Assembly (NCBI GenBank): GCA_027924645.1
Contig: BSBN01001807.1
Location: forward strand, 15,486,001 to 15,550,000
Direction: 5' to 3'
Source: Cunninghamia lanceolata
Taxonomy: Eukaryota > Streptophyta > Pinopsida > Cupressales > Cupressaceae
Length of the DNA stretch: 64,000 bases
Position numbers and translations under genes: made by a program. A model generated the notes under the pieces. The model was not told the DNA's origin, made no database searches, and saw only the letters and a list, made by a program, of their open reading frames with translations. Positions 10,841 through 24,214 of the stretch are shown here, one piece after another. Every line of letters starts with the position of its first letter. Position 1 is the stretch's first letter.

Positions 10841-11159
10841 ATTATATAAGTGTAGCACCCTTAGTAGATTCAAAAGTGGAATCTTACACATTAAGAGTTA
10901 TATTTTTATTTGGCATTATTGACTTCTCATGAGGGGTGTCAAAATTAGCCCATAGTTTTGTTGCAATGACAAGTGGTTTATAGGATGGATTTTTTTTATA
11001 AATATAACCCTTGGCATAGTATTTTTATATCATTTGAATTCTATTGTAGGGATCTATATGCTTTTAGTTTAGGTTTAAGTATCAACATGCTATTAAAGTG
11101 TTACATTTAATACATTTCTTATGTTGCTTTCTATTTTTTTGTGGGATAAATAAGTGGAT

Positions 11160-11656
11160 TTGAAATAAGATTTGAAAATTAGAAGTCATGGACAACACCT
11201 TGACAATTGAGATTGAAAAGATCAACAATGGATCAAGATGAATGGGACAAATCTACTATTAGGTTGTGTCTTTCTAATTCAGTCATGATCAATGTTTTAG
11301 TTCAAAATAGTGCAAAGAGTTTATGAGATCAAATTATTGCATTATATCAAACTAAATGTGTAATCAAACATTTAAATGATTTTCATGTAGTAGTAAGTCA
11401 ACTAGCTTCTATAGATGTAAAATTGTTCATTATAGGATACCATCTTTGTATTTTGAAGCCTATTTTTCTAAAGGAGATGAATATCCTTTCTTTGTTCTCT
11501 ACAACTGGGGGTGCAGAAGTTTCTTTGCATCATTTGGTTATACCACTCAATTATATTGTATCTACAAAAACTTGTAAAGAAAACAAGGTTATCCTCAAAA
11601 GTTGGGTGGAAAAGACATATCAAAAGGGTGAATTGATTGAGGTGGAAGATGTGTAG
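11160..11656 (+). pseudogene. Copia gag fragment
   Basis: The plus strand gives EWDKSTIRLCLSN, then IIALYQTKCV, then HVVVSQLASIDVKL (about 11240-11420), matching the Ty1/Copia gag core (W..D..A...I...L, LW..L...Y, ...L..IG). One stop interrupts the first part. The segment after LYQTKC that should read NKL.L...LY.L.M is missing and the frame jumps to the SQLASID part, so about 25 codons are deleted. The frame runs on to a stop at 11656, where similarity fades. It lies about 600 bp after the primer site, as expected for gag. Confidence 0.7.
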
Positions 11657-12769
<1,113 letters not shown>

Positions 12770-12809
12770 ACATATATAACGAGGGAGAGAGAGAGAGGGG
12801 GCTTTAAAA

Positions 12810-12913
12810 CATTATTAAGATTTTGTCAGATAACATTATTGCTCTATATCAAAATAAGTGTATTGTAAATAAGTTATTTTTGAAAAGAAATTTGTATTCT
12901 TTAAAGATGCATG

Positions 12914-12975
<62 letters not shown>
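12810..12975 (+). pseudogene. Second Copia gag fragment ending in a GA repeat
   Basis: [24 protein letters not shown] (about 12829-12910) is the Copia gag core and includes the segment missing from the fragment at 11160-11656. It then runs into a 60-bp GA repeat (12916-12975) read as Glu-Arg. It therefore comes from another copy, or from a duplication, of the same family. Confidence 0.65.
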
Positions 12976-12978
<3 letters not shown>

Positions 12979-14542
12979 GTACATATGGAAAACCTTAATG
13001 GACCTCCAACAAATATACAATAGTCTTACAACAGTGCTATAATGTAGTTCTTTAATTTTATTTCTTACATAACTTTAATTTCTTATTTCTATGCAAAACA
13101 AATGATGCTCTTTTCCTATTTTTTTCCCAAATATTAAGAACTTCTCAATTTTTAATGTATGTTTGTTTACAAACCACTATACATAGCATTCCCCAATACC
13201 TTGTACGTACAATTTACAATTTTCTACAACCATTCTCGGCGTACCCATTGCACACTAAGGTGCAATTGCTAGTGTATTTATTGAGATGTCTTTGTGTATT
13301 GATTGGGATGTAATTTTGTGTAGAAGTTATCAATAAATTTATCTTACTCTATCTTCATTTCTACATGTCTTAAGAGTTTAGATTCACGCATTGAAATTTA
13401 CCCTTCATAACTTGGGTTTAGATCTATAAGTGCAATATTGATCTAGATCATTTATGTGTCCAATCTAGAACCTTTAAATTCAAATTTGATAAATTGAATT
13501 CGTGTTTCCCTTCCTCACTAGTTGTTATAAGTTGACTTAAGCATAAATTATTACAAATTACATGTTAAGGTAGTGTATTTAAAGACTATACCTAATTCAT
13601 TTAAAGCATTGGGGACTCTATTTAGCACATCTAGATTTCATCTACAAAAAGGTATCATCATCCTTGGAGCATATTGCATACTTAACTATTGTCTTTGATC
13701 TTGGTTCATTGTTGTTTAATTAATCCACCTAAGGGTCTAACTAAGGAAAACATGACCCTCACAATTCATCAAATTCCTCAAAGGTGTATGTAAATGTAGA
13801 GGAGGAAAAATTACACCTTGGCCAAAATATATTAATCAAGGGAATTTTCCACTAACAACTACACTAGAATCCTATTTTAGTTTTGCTATCTACTTGTTTA
13901 GACGTGCTAACGTTACAGAGCCTTTTTACGCTAAAAGTTATGAATGGAAACTATACTAACTGCTTGAAAAATAAAGGAAAGTTGATAAAAGCTGGAAATG
14001 AACTATTACAAATAGAATTATGAAATTTCAGATACAAAACAAAAAAGGAAAGAAACAGAAGAACCTGGTATCAAAAGATGAAGCCCTCTATCAAGGATGC
14101 CAACGCAACACAGGGACATATGCACGTCATGTTGTAGTCTTAGTTGCACGAAAAATAAAATATTTTTGGTTTGCTCCACTTCCACTCACCTGCAGAATAC
14201 AATGCCAAACAAAATACCTTTCCAGTAATCTCCAAGTGATGAGAATGAGCTAAAACTGAGAAGAGATGTATTACAATCTTGAAATAAATGAAACAACTAA
14301 CAAAGAAATAAAGGGGTTTGAGTGAGAGATCACAAAACCAACATTGAAATAATGAAGATCCTCACTAAAATCTTTAATCTTGCAAATAAATGAGAATATG
14401 GTTGGGGATTCTTTGGAGCTTGCCTTTAGATCAAGCCCCTATTTTGGACTTTTGACCTCCACGAGTAGCCAAGATGGAAAATAGAGAAAAACAAGTGTGT
14501 GCTACTACTTTCTATGTACAAATAGAATGGAATTACAATAGT

Positions 14543-14583
<41 letters not shown>

Positions 14584-14680
14584 CACCTCATAAAGGGCTA
14601 GCGAATTAAGCAACTACTTAATAAACAAATTCATGTAATCTTTAAAGTGTGTGTGAGCTGGTGTTAGGCAAAGGTGGCAA
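12976..14680. other. No gene recognised
   Basis: This is AT-rich sequence with many stops on both strands. It contains another copy of the GTACCCATTGCACACTAA phrase at about 13240 and an (AT)17 repeat at 14547-14581. The 77-codon ORF at 14020-14253 has no recognisable feature. Confidence 0.6.
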
Positions 14681-14789
14681 AGTTGTAATCATTGCATAAG
14701 GTGGCATGTGGTAGAGAAGCATTTATTATTTGGGAAGGAGAGGATAGCTCTTTGATTATTGTTTTTTGTATTTCCTTTCTTTTACCTTT

Positions 14790-15468
14790 GGTGCCCCCAC
14801 TCTCATTACGTCCTCTGGTACTAGTCTGGATGGTGCGTCCGGAGATTTGGGTAAAGGGAAAGTTGATAAAGGAAAGAAGGTGGTGATTGAGATGGTGCAT
14901 AGGTAGACCAAGAGGAGGGTGAGTAGCATAATGGTGGGCAGAAGGATGAAGAGAAAGTACATAGCAAGGAAAAGGATAAGAAAATTAACTAGAGATGAGG
15001 CTTTGACCAGTTTAACCAATGACTTGGAGGGAGAAATTAAGAACCCATTTCTCAAAGAATGGTTGGGTAGACTTTTAAATGTAGTGAAGGAAGTGGATGG
15101 GAATGAGGGCGTCAATGTGCAGGAGGCAATGGCCAACCTTCTGTTAGACCCCGATAGCATGTGAGGGAGATGGAACGTGTTTGGTATAGCCCAATCACTC
15201 ATAGTTGCAACCATCTTGTCCATTTCTATGTCCTCTGTGTTAACACATGAAGACTTGATTGAAACCACTAAACAAAATTAGGAAAACCTAGAGGTGGTGG
15301 TAGGCCATCTGCATGATGTGATGCTTGGGGTGGTAGAGACCAGGCAGCTTATGGAGGGCATTGTAGATAAGCTTGGCATTCCAGTCCCTGATCGTGACAA
15401 GCTAGCTTACTCTTGTGCATGTGATAGTGACTGTGATGTCATCGATTTGTTCGGTGAAGGTGGAAAAT
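14790..15468 (+). pseudogene. Unrecognised decayed ORF, about 225 codons
   Basis: One reading frame continues through three stops. It runs from a Gly/Ser/Lys-rich start (about 14790) through VSSIMVGRRMKRKY and a Lys/Arg-rich stretch, LTRDEALTSL (14985-15015), an acidic amphipathic part and VQEAMANLLLDPDSM (15117-15163). After stops at 15162 and about 15279 it continues with LEVVVGHLHDVMLG, RQLMEGIVDKLGIPV and a Cys/Asp-rich end finishing FGEGGK at about 15468. The continuity across stops suggests one former coding region. It may be ORF1-like or gag-like from a retroelement. I recognise no family. A T-rich tail and an AT repeat (15713-15754) follow. Confidence 0.45.
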
Positions 15469-15710
15469 AGGTATTGTTGAAGTCTCAGTCTGTATGGTTT
15501 TGATACTAATGTTTTAGTATAGTCTTGAGAGCAGGCCGTTGTAATTTGCCTCTCTCAGTTTTGTATATTTAGTAGGTGTTTTTCAATATTTAATTTATGT
15601 TTTTAGTAGCAGTACAGTCTAGGGATTTATCATATGCTTCTTTTGGTAGGACTTCTGGGCATTGCCCTATTTTTGGATGGGTCCCTGGTCTCGTAACTAG
15701 GGTTATAATG

Positions 15711-15712
<2 letters not shown>

Positions 15713-15754
<42 letters not shown>
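15713..15754. repeat. (AT)n microsatellite
   Basis: 21 AT units lie between the tail of the unrecognised ORF region and the LTR in minus orientation. Confidence 0.95.
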
Positions 15755-15756
<2 letters not shown>

Positions 15757-16592
15757 CAAGTAAAAAGGAATGAAAACTAATCTACTCAAAGCTCAAATGA
15801 GAAAACTAGTATAATAGCTCAAAAGGAAGCAAAGAAGATGAAGCAACCCACACAATGCAACAAACAACAATAGATTACACTAGAATGAAGAAATAAAAGA
15901 GAATATTATGAATCCTAATCACCTGTTCAATGGAGATGCAAACTGCCCAACTAAAGTAGAATAACCCAACAAGCAATGGTCTCACAAAACTCCATGAAGG
16001 AAGTCACAAAACCCCAAGAGGCCTCACAAGAACATGCACAAAATAGAACAGCTACAAAAGATCCTTTAGAAAGCACAATAGAATACTGGAGATGATCACA
16101 AATGAAAGCCAAACTTCACACTATTCACTAAGTTCTAGAAGAGAGCCAAAGATTGAGTTCAAAAAATGCTTGAGAATGAGAGGTAAGTTCAAAATCTAAA
16201 ACTTAGAGGGAAAGAATAAGAAAAAGGGTCAAAGAAGGTTGTTCTGAGAGGCATAGAGGCGTTACAAAGAATCTCAAACATCGTTGAAGATGGCCAATAA
16301 TTCCCAAAAATGGTCACTTGGTGCCACATAGGTGAGGGACATCCATGTGTCATGACTCTAGCTCTCGGTCACATGAAACACCATAGGACAATGAGAATAA
16401 CAAGGCACTAATATAGATTTTGACAAAAGTAAACACAAAGGGTCAAACACAACACAAAAGCACATGTGTGGGTTATAGAAAAAGGTCAAGGCAGGGTTAA
16501 AATGGACCTAAGAACATACTAGGGGAGTGAATACCAAAATGAAGACAAAACGTAGTGTGAAATTGCAAGGGCATGCAAATTTTGACGTTACA
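15755..16592 (-). repeat. Probable Gypsy LTR, minus strand (outer end uncertain)
   Basis: On the minus strand AAGTGGGGGCTAAA (16593-16606) is a polypurine tract and is followed by TGTAACGTCAAAATTTG beginning at 16592. The tract resembles the AAAGTGGGGACTAAA before the Tat-like LTR at 34562, suggesting a related Gypsy lineage. The outer end is placed at TGCAAG next to the AT repeat and is tentative. Confidence 0.5.
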
Positions 16593-17161
16593 TTTAGCCC
16601 CCACTTCAGCATGCTTATGACCCTAGGTGATACGGCATGAAAGTAGAAAAGGAAATAACATCATAAATATAACCTCAAAAAGGATATTCTAGAGGCTGTA
16701 GAGGGTTCTTCAAACAAAGGAATGAAACTCCTAGACTAAGAACCTGCATAACCACAATATTAGACAATAAAAATCTGCACAAGAGGCAATGTCAGAACCA
16801 CTTATAAAATCTATGCTAAAATGATTAGATCGGATATGATTTGCCTATAAATCAATGTTAGAAGACCATATAATCTAATGCACATTCTACCAAAATTTAT
16901 AATAATCTAACACCAATCACACACAAGAAAACAAAGAAAGTAATACAAAATGGGTATTTCTAGCATACTACGAGAGCTAGAAGGATGTCAAGTATGGTTC
17001 TAAGGCTAGCACACTATGAGAGCTAGGAACCATACCAATCTCTTGTGGGCCACAAGGACTAACAAACTATGTTGTTAGGTGACTCACAAGGAGTACCAAA
17101 AAGTAGAAAAATGGAACACTATTGGCTAGCATTGTGTCGCTAGGTGGCTCACATGTTAAAT
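16593..17161 (-). other. 3' internal region before the minus-strand LTR, no gene
   Basis: No open frame is present. 16960-17160 holds imperfect repeats of a CTAGCA..ATGAGAGCTAGGA phrase. The stretch ends where the Tat-like LTR begins at 17162, which may have inserted here. No target duplication can be tested because the other end of that array is truncated. Confidence 0.4.
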
Positions 17162-18490
17162 TGTTGAGTCGTAAAATGTGTACACCACTATTTTACCCTT
17201 AGTTTAGCACCCAAGTGGACCTAAAATGTTTACCCTTGTTAATTAGGACCTATTTTAACCTCATTTTTGAGCATTAAGCATGTAATACTTGATCCCGATG
17301 CACAAAACCCAAAAAAGAACAATAAGGTGGGGCTAAGCTTACTTTAAGTGCCTTCTTTTGGGAGTATGTGGCTAAAGGACCAGGGAACCCAAGATCCCTA
17401 GGCCCTCCTTTAGCCCTGACCTAAATTGTGGCATTGTCAGCTTAGGCCCCTTAAATCATTCGTAATGTCAGCCTTGTATGGTTTAATTCACCAGAAATCA
17501 ATGGGAATGTATATAAAAGTAAGTTATTCTATTCATTTCAACATCTAACTCTCTCTAGTGAAATCTTGGCACTCTTGCACTCTCTCTTTCTCTCATGCTC
17601 TCAACAACTCTCTATAGTGGATTATTGTTGCGGCACTAACATCTTGTAGGTCTTGTGAAGATCTTAGAAGCTACACCAACTTCTTGAGTCAAGCTGTGAC
17701 ATCGTCTACAAGCATGCAAAGGTTTCCATGCTCATGGTGACCTCTTTCCTTCATGTTTTGTTCTATCACTCCATTCTACTTAGGATTTACCTCTGCCCTC
17801 CTAGAGCATGCATTCTTTATCAATCATCATTGCTATTGTGGAGGTGGAAACACCATTCATGCGGCTTGAGTAAGGCAAGCTCCTAAATAGCAGCCAACCA
17901 TTTTCCTTCTTGCATGTGTGCAGGTTAGAAGATCAAGTTTCAAAAGCTAATTTCCAGGAAGAAGATACAGATTGTAGGTGTAGACCCAGTGAAGACATCA
18001 GTTCATGATAACCCTAATTAGGATCCAGGGTGCCCAAGTGCCCTTGTCCTTGGTACTTTGGTCCCCAGATCCAGGTTCTTCTCTGATCCTTGGTCTTTGT
18101 GGTTCTTTCAAATTGTCTGTATCTATTTTTGATTGTCTATTATGCTCTAATCTTTGTCAACTAGGGTTTTGTGTCTTCACTATAGCTTTATTGATTGGAT
18201 TTGGTTAATTCCTTCTATATACAGCAAAAGGACTAAGCCCTTGTAGTTTGGCTCTCCTTCAAAGGTAGAAGCCAAGCTTGGCGTGTGTCCCAATGTTTTG
18301 TAGAAGAGGGTTTGACCTAGTTTGATCTATCGAGCTAGTCTCACTTTTCTACTAAACATTTTGGTGAATCAGTATAGTTTGGCTCTCCTTCTTGGGTAGA
18401 AGCCAAGCTCAGTTTGTGCCCTAAATTTTTTGTAGAAGAGGGTTTGACCTAGTTTGATCTATTGAGCTAGTCTCTCTTTTCTACATAACA
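17162..18490 (+). repeat. LTR of the Tat-like array, copy A
   Basis: It starts TGTTGAGTCGTAAAATG and is about 1.33 kb. TATATAAAAG is at 17510-17519. The end is taken as CTACATAACA, followed by TTTTGGTGAACCC, a candidate primer site. The last part contains a 131-bp tandem duplication (18244-18374 and 18375-18502), each unit ending in ACATTTTGGTGAA. The partner at 34562-35885 has the same layout. Confidence 0.8.
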
Positions 18491-18502
18491 TTTTGGTGAA
18501 CC
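18244..18502 (+). repeat. 131-bp tandem duplication across the LTR/leader junction
   Basis: Two units each run TAGTTTGGCTCTCCTTC...GTTTGACCTAGTTTGATCTA...AACATTTTGGTGAA. The same duplication with the same period is present in copy B at 35639-35900. It therefore predates the array and duplicates the presumed U5/primer-site junction. Confidence 0.85.
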
Positions 18503-19310
18503 CATTGTTTTTTACACTTTGGCATCCTTCTTACATCAGATCTAATATATTCTCCACCTTAGATCTAATTAGATTCAATTCATTCATCATTTTGCATAAT
18601 TGTATAGCTTAATTTTGCATTATTTATTTTAAAAAACTTGCATTTTTGAAAGATTTAGCTAATCTTCGCCTAGGGTTTGTAGATTAGTGTGTTGTTTCAA
18701 ATATTATCGCATTATTAGATTGATTAAAGGAATTTAAGTTTTTGTACCCAATCATCCTTGCTGTTGTAAGGCTTCTTTGCATACTTGCATTGAAAAAAAG
18801 TGAAAAAAATCAAGCATTTTAGGCTTAGAAAAAGGCATATTTGTGCAGTGTTTTCATTGCATATGTTGTAGATCATCATAGAAAGATTTAAATCTCTAAT
18901 TTTTGCATCAGATATGATTCATATTATAGTAGATAATCATTTCATGGTATTGGATCTTGCATTTGAAGCTCTCATTTGCTAGGGTTTTGTTGAAAAAACT
19001 TGCATTTTTTAAAAACCTATTCAAATTCAAAACCTAGGGTTTGTAATTAAATCTTGTTTCGAATTCTGCTGCTATTATAAACATTTAAATCTGATCTTGC
19101 ATGACTATATCATTTCATAAATTTCATTTGTGTTCAAAAATAAAGCTTGCATAAAAAAATTTTGATCTAGAAGTAAGCATTTGAAATCTAGGGTTTGATG
19201 GTAAAACCCTAGTTAGTCTTGTGTTTAGTGCATCTTCATTAAACAAAAGTGTTGTAAATCATTATTGCATTCAAGTGGATACATTGTTTAGACACTTCTT
19301 TTCCACATAC
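18503..19310 (+). other. Leader of Tat-like copy A, no gene
   Basis: AT-rich leader with recurring CTTGCATTTTT and CTAGGGTTT phrases and no long ORF. It is interrupted at 19310/19311 by the minus-strand chromovirus and resumes at 30535. The intact join is seen in copy B around 49110. Confidence 0.75.
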
Positions 19311-20170
19311 TGGTGCAGTCACAGTATGAGGGTTCATAGAATGAATTGTCCAAATCATGCAACAAGAGTAAACACAATGGAAACAACTTGAAGAAATGAA
19401 ACAAATGCAGATTCAGTCATTCAGTATATCATAGAAGTCAAATATAATCTGGTCGGCATCATGCAGGTTTACAATTGGGACTGAAGGGCCCGATTTTAGA
19501 ATATTAGAATAGGTACAATATATATCTTTAAAGCTCCTTCGCACAAAATATAAATTATCAACTATCACTATGTGAATCACTCGATAACTACTTTCCTAGG
19601 CATCTATTACATCAATATATATCATCTCCGGAATAATAGATTCCTTTGCATCGGCCAAGGAAGATCACAAACTCCAATGAAGAGCTGTAATGTGTGTACA
19701 TGGATAGGTCAGACCTAAATGCATAGAAATCCTCCACAAGTGAATGGAATGAGGTGTAGATCTTGAGGAAGGTCGGCTATGAACCAAAGATCATTTAATG
19801 ATGTTTCGTTAGGCTCCATAAGTCAAGGAATGCTCCACAAGTCTTCTGTTTTAGCTGGTTGTCTGAGACTGTCAGGATGCTCTATTCTGAGAAAATAGTT
19901 GATCTTCTCATAGCGATATCTTTCTGGTACTTGATCCAAATGCTCTGAGTTCTGGATATGATGTAGATGAATGAATCTAGATGCTAAGTCCTACTCCGCA
20001 AGATCTAAAATGTAACTGTGATAGAATGTGGACCAAAATGCAGAAACTGCTACTGACTGAACTACCTAAACTAGAAAATGAAAAGAAACAAATTGAATTG
20101 CAAACAAACTAAAATGCAAATGTTTTAGTTGATGCAAGATGGCTCTTGAACCAGGGATGTTCTTGCATCA
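19311..20170 (-). repeat. 3' LTR of the minus-strand chromovirus
   Basis: About 860 bp. On the plus strand it runs TGGTGCAGTCACAG...GTTCTTGCATCA, so the element's own ends are TGATGCAAG...CTGCACCA. It lies next to the target duplication CATAC on its left. Confidence 0.9.
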
Positions 20171-20179
20171 GACATCTGA

Positions 20180-20477
20180 GGTTATTGAAAAAGTTAGTCC
20201 CTCACTTTGTTGGGGCTGGGGGAAAACCAGGACAGTCCACCTCAGCCTAAGAAATCCATGATGAATCTTCTTCCAGTCTACTTTTCCACTTCACAAGGTA
20301 TTCTTTGTATTGTCTTCCTCTAGTGCTGCGTCCAACTCTACTGTCCAAAATGTCTTCAATCTGTTCCGGTGCTTGTTGTTGTAACTGCTTCTTCAATTCT
20401 TCTTTAAGGCTATCACTGAACTTTGCTTCATGATACTGATATAGGTCTGCATTATTAAAAATAGGTGATATGCCCAA
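20180..20477 (-). pseudogene. Integrase C-terminus with chromodomain
   Basis: The minus-strand frame reads through DILDSRVGRSTRG to a chromodomain core YKEYLVKWKSRLEEDSSWIS, with the aromatic Tyr and Trp positions in place. The frame then stops at 20247. A shifted frame continues with VDCPGF-like sequence to about 20200. Chromodomains at the end of integrase direct chromovirus insertion to modified histone tails. The domain is usual for this lineage. Confidence 0.8.
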
Positions 20478-20762
20478 TGCCTCTGGAACTCCAACTCATT
20501 GCATTTCCTGAATCAAATTTTCTAATTATCGTACAAGGTCCAAACTTCTTCATCTTCAACTTGTTATATGTCTCAACAGGAAATCTTTCTTTTCTCAAGT
20601 ACACCATCACTTCATCTCCAACTGCAAATTCCATATGTCTTCTTTTCTCATCTGTTTGCTCCTTTTATTTGCTATTCATATCTTCCAAATGCTTCTTAAC
20701 TTGATTATGCACTGTCTTCATGTGATCTGCAAATTCTTCTGCTTTTGCACTTCTCATTTTTG

Positions 20763-21117
20763 TCATTTGCTCAATTCTGTCACTCCTCTAGGATTCACTC
20801 CGATAATAATCTCAAAAGGTGTTCTTCCGGTACTCATATTTATTGAATTATTGTATGCAAACTCTACTTGTGAAAGAATCAAATCCCAACTTCCTATCTT
20901 CTCTCCAACCAAACATCTCAACAAGTTTCCCAAACTCCTATTCACTACCTCTGTCTATCCATCAGTCTGTGGATGAAAAGCTGAGCTGAACTTCAAATCT
21001 GTCTTCATATTTTTCCAAAGTGTCTTCCAAAAATATCCAAGAAATCTAGCATCTTTGTCTGAAATTATACTCTTAGGTAATCCATGGAATCTCACAATTT
21101 CTTTGAAAAATAGGTCT
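20763..21117 (-). pseudogene. Integrase catalytic core, C-terminal part
   Basis: The minus strand reads [15 protein letters not shown], then [15 protein letters not shown] (second catalytic Asp), [11 protein letters not shown], a stop, TEVVNRSLGNLLRCL (catalytic Glu) and WDLILSQVEFAYNNS. The N-terminal part of this domain lies at 25853-26219, 4.7 kb away on the other side of the nested element, and the protein sequence joins across the insertion. Confidence 0.85.
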
Positions 21118-21122
21118 GCTAC

Positions 21123-22317
21123 TGGTGCAGGGCACCTAAGCCTTCATGCAAAAAGTTGGTCAAGTGCTAGTAGTTGATGTTGTTAAATCATTTTTTTTTT
21201 GTAATAAGGTCACTAAAGACCATGTTTTAGGTGTTTGTGTATCGAATTTGAGTCCTAGGAGTGAATTAGGGTCTTTTTGTCAAAAAGTGTCAAATGTTGT
21301 CTTTATTGCAAAATGCAAAATCAAGGAATATGAAGGGTCATAGGTTGTTAGGAAGGCATTTGAACAGTTAGAAACTCAAAAGCTAGTTAGCAACAGTTGT
21401 GTTGGGTTGTAAACAAGTTGAAAAAGCCTTGGAAAGTTGGATCCAAGGTGGTTGGTTGGTTATTTTGGAGAAAAATCAATAAAAATACTTTATTTTCTGC
21501 ATTTTCTACTATATTTTTGTTGTTACGGTGAATTGTACGGTCTTGTACAGTCAAGTGGCAATGTGAAACAAATTGGAGGTGATGTGGAATTGAGTCTACT
21601 TTCTGTTACACTTTTTCCCATTGAATTTCATTGAGATTTGAGCATTTGGCAGCCATTTTTCTCCAGACTAGTCTGAAAAACCTCATGTTTTGGCATAACA
21701 ATTGCATAAGTGTTAGGGTTTGAAGAAAAACTCTTAAGTGGTTATTGAATTTTCTTGGAAGGGGTTTGTTAGATGTCAAATGATGTGTCTAAGCCATTGG
21801 TATGTAGATTTAACCCTTGGAGTGTGAAAACCATATAGTGACCTAGTTGAACAAGCCTAATTAGGCCTAAATTGCAGTGTAATAGTCCTATTTTGACCCT
21901 TGTGTTACAAAACACCCCCATCTGCATTTGAAGTATGTTGTGTAAGAGGATAATGGGTATCCAAAATAGTTTTTATTTCATGGGTTTGAGTTGTTTCCTG
22001 AAAGTTATGTCAAAAAAATCCCATTTGTTGTCCTAATTGGCCTAATTTGAGCGGTAACAGTCAAATTTTGAGGGTTTCATTTCAAAGTAACTCCATATGC
22101 AAGCTTGGTATGTTATCAAATTCCCTAAAGGGTACTCAAAACTATGTTCACATTCTGGGTATGAAGTCTGGTTAGGAAATTGAGTTGGAAAAACCACTTT
22201 TGAAGTACTATTAGAGGATTGAGCGTTAGTGAGCAAAAACCCATCATTTCATGTTTTAAACTTTGAAAGTTTGTTTCACTGGAACATTTGCAAGATCACC
22301 CACCTTCCTCTGCATCA
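21123..22317 (+). repeat. 5' LTR of the gag-protease element
   Basis: It runs TGGTGCAGGGCACC...CCTCTGCATCA. The partner at 24654-25847 is roughly 95 percent identical by eye. It starts with the same TGGTGCAG as the host chromovirus LTR read on the plus strand, but the remainder differs. Confidence 0.92.
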
Positions 22318-22320
22318 AAT

Positions 22321-22333
22321 TGGTATCATAGCA
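22321..22333 (+). promoter_or_regulatory. Primer-binding site of the gag-protease element
   Basis: TGGTATCATAGCA lies three bases after the LTR. It matches the initiator tRNA-Met site TGGTATCAGAGC with one mismatch. Confidence 0.85.
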
Positions 22334-22381
22334 TAGGTCTAATCTGAAGAAGAGAAAAAATAAGTTGAATGAAGAACAAAA

Positions 22382-24214
22382 ATGCCTCCAAAAAGGAATG
22401 CCATTGCTAGAGAATTGATAGAGTTGAAGGAGAAACAAGCTAGAGATTAGAAAGAGATGAAAGAGTTGAGGGAGAGGCTTGCTTCCCTAGAAACAAGTCA
22501 GAAGAGAGGTATAGTCATGGGTGATGTGAGTGACCATGAAGAGGAAGGGGAAAAGGAAAGTTCCCAAGGGTCCGAGGAAGAGATGGATCCTAATGACTTA
22601 AGGATGGCAAAACTTCTAAAAACAATCAAGGGAGATGAGCACAAGATCAAAATGGATTTACCTATGTATGGAGGAAAGATGGATAGTGAAGAGCCCCTAG
22701 ATTGGATAGGAGCATTGGATAACTATTTTGACTATGAAGATGTACCAGAGGATAAAAAGGTGAAGTTAGCCAAGACAAAATTGAAGGGCCACACTTTGCT
22801 TTGGTGGGATTATGTACAAAGTGAAAGGAGGAAGAAGGGAAGGTCCAGAAACCTCTCTTGGGATAGAATGATGGATAAACTCAAAGTTAAGTTCCTACCT
22901 GTTGATTACAATATTCAATTGTTCAAGAGACTTCAAAATCTCAAACAAAAGGAGACGGATGTGCAAACATATACGGAGGAATTATATAAATTGAGTATAA
23001 CAATAGGCCATATAGAAGATGATGAAGAAATAGTAGCAAGATATATGAATGGGTTGAGATATAACCTCCAAGATGAATTGAGCCTCACCACTCCAAGAAT
23101 GGTGGAAGAGTGTTATCAAATGGCCATCAAGGCTGAAAATAAATTGAAGAGAAGGAAAGAGAAACAAGGTAGAGGTAGAGGAAGGAATCCTAGAGGAAGA
23201 GGGTCATTTTTTGATACAAGGCAGTCATATGAGAGCCAAGAAGATACAAGAAAAGCCAAAGAACAAGTTGCTGATCAGAGAGGTGGATTTAGAGGAGGAA
23301 GATCAGGTTTTAGAGGCAGATTTGGAGGTCAAGGAAGAGATTCTAATGCATTCACAAGAAGGTGCTATCAATGCAGCAAGTTTGGACATCAAGCATGGCA
23401 ATGTAATGAAGGACAAGCTTCTACTTCACATGGAGGAGAAAGGACTCAATTGGTTCAAAAAGAGGACAATGAGAGTGTAAACTCTCCATCACAACATGTT
23501 GCTCTAGAGGTTGGAGAATCACTCATGGAAAGGAGAACCCTCATCAAAGCATTTGTAGAGAAGGAGCCATCACAAAGAAGGACATTCTTCAAGACAACTT
23601 GTAGGTGCTTGGGTAAGGTATGTAAAACTGTAATTGATTCAGGAAGTACAGATAACATGGTTTCAGTTGAGATGGTTGATAAACTCAAGTTGCCTAGGAT
23701 ACCACATGCTACTCCTTATAAAGTTTCTTGGTTGAATGAGGGTCAATATGTTTTGGTGAATGAACAAAGTTGGGTGGAGTTTAACATAGGAGGGTATAAG
23801 GATAGAATTTTGTGTGATATATTACCTATGGATGTATGCCATTTGCTACTAGGGGGGCCTTGTTATTTTGATAGGTATGCTATGTATGATGGAAGGAGAA
23901 ATACTTATGAGATAGACAAAGATGGAATCTCTCATACCTTGACACCGTTAAAAGAGGAGGATAAAGGACAAACCATGGGATCTAATGTGATGATGGTAGG
24001 TAGGAAGGAGTTCGTAAAGGTAGAAGAAGAGAAGCACATAAATCTTGCAGCCACTTCTAAATCTAAAAATATTATGATAGCAGAAATAAAAAATGACTTG
24101 GTTGTGGAGATCCAAGATTGGTGTAAAGAGTATGTTGATAAGATGGTTGAAGGAATGTTTCACTCATTTCTTTCAAAAGAGAACATTGGTTGTTCTATTT
24201 ATTTCAATTCATAG
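22382..24214 (+). CDS. Gag-protease polyprotein of the non-autonomous Gypsy element
   Basis: The open frame of 585 codons starts at ATG 22457. The same frame begins earlier at ATG 22382 (MPPKRNAIA) but is broken by TAG at 22448-22450, so either a downstream start or a C-to-T stop must be assumed. Residues are counted from 22457. A charged N-terminus (1-60) is followed by a Ty3/Gypsy gag domain (about 70-220: EPLDWIGALDNYF, KLKGHTLLWW, FLPVDY, LQNLKQKE, YTEELYKL, RYMNGLR). Then come an Arg/Gly-rich RNA-binding stretch (235-290), a CCHC knuckle CYQCSKFGHQAWQC (about 299-312) and a retropepsin with VIDSGSTDNMV near 394 and LLLGGPCYFDR. It ends with an Ile/Lys-rich tail where RT should follow. 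The protein would form particles and cut itself. RT and integrase must come from a partner. Confidence 0.88.

Noticed and set aside
12823..13023. ORF with a Glu-Arg run as a possible charged protein
   Set aside because: The run is a GA repeat. Only the part before it is a real gag remnant.
20465..20976. Plus-strand ORFs of 79-113 codons (Phe/Leu/Cys-rich)
   Set aside because: Antisense shadows of the chromovirus integrase.
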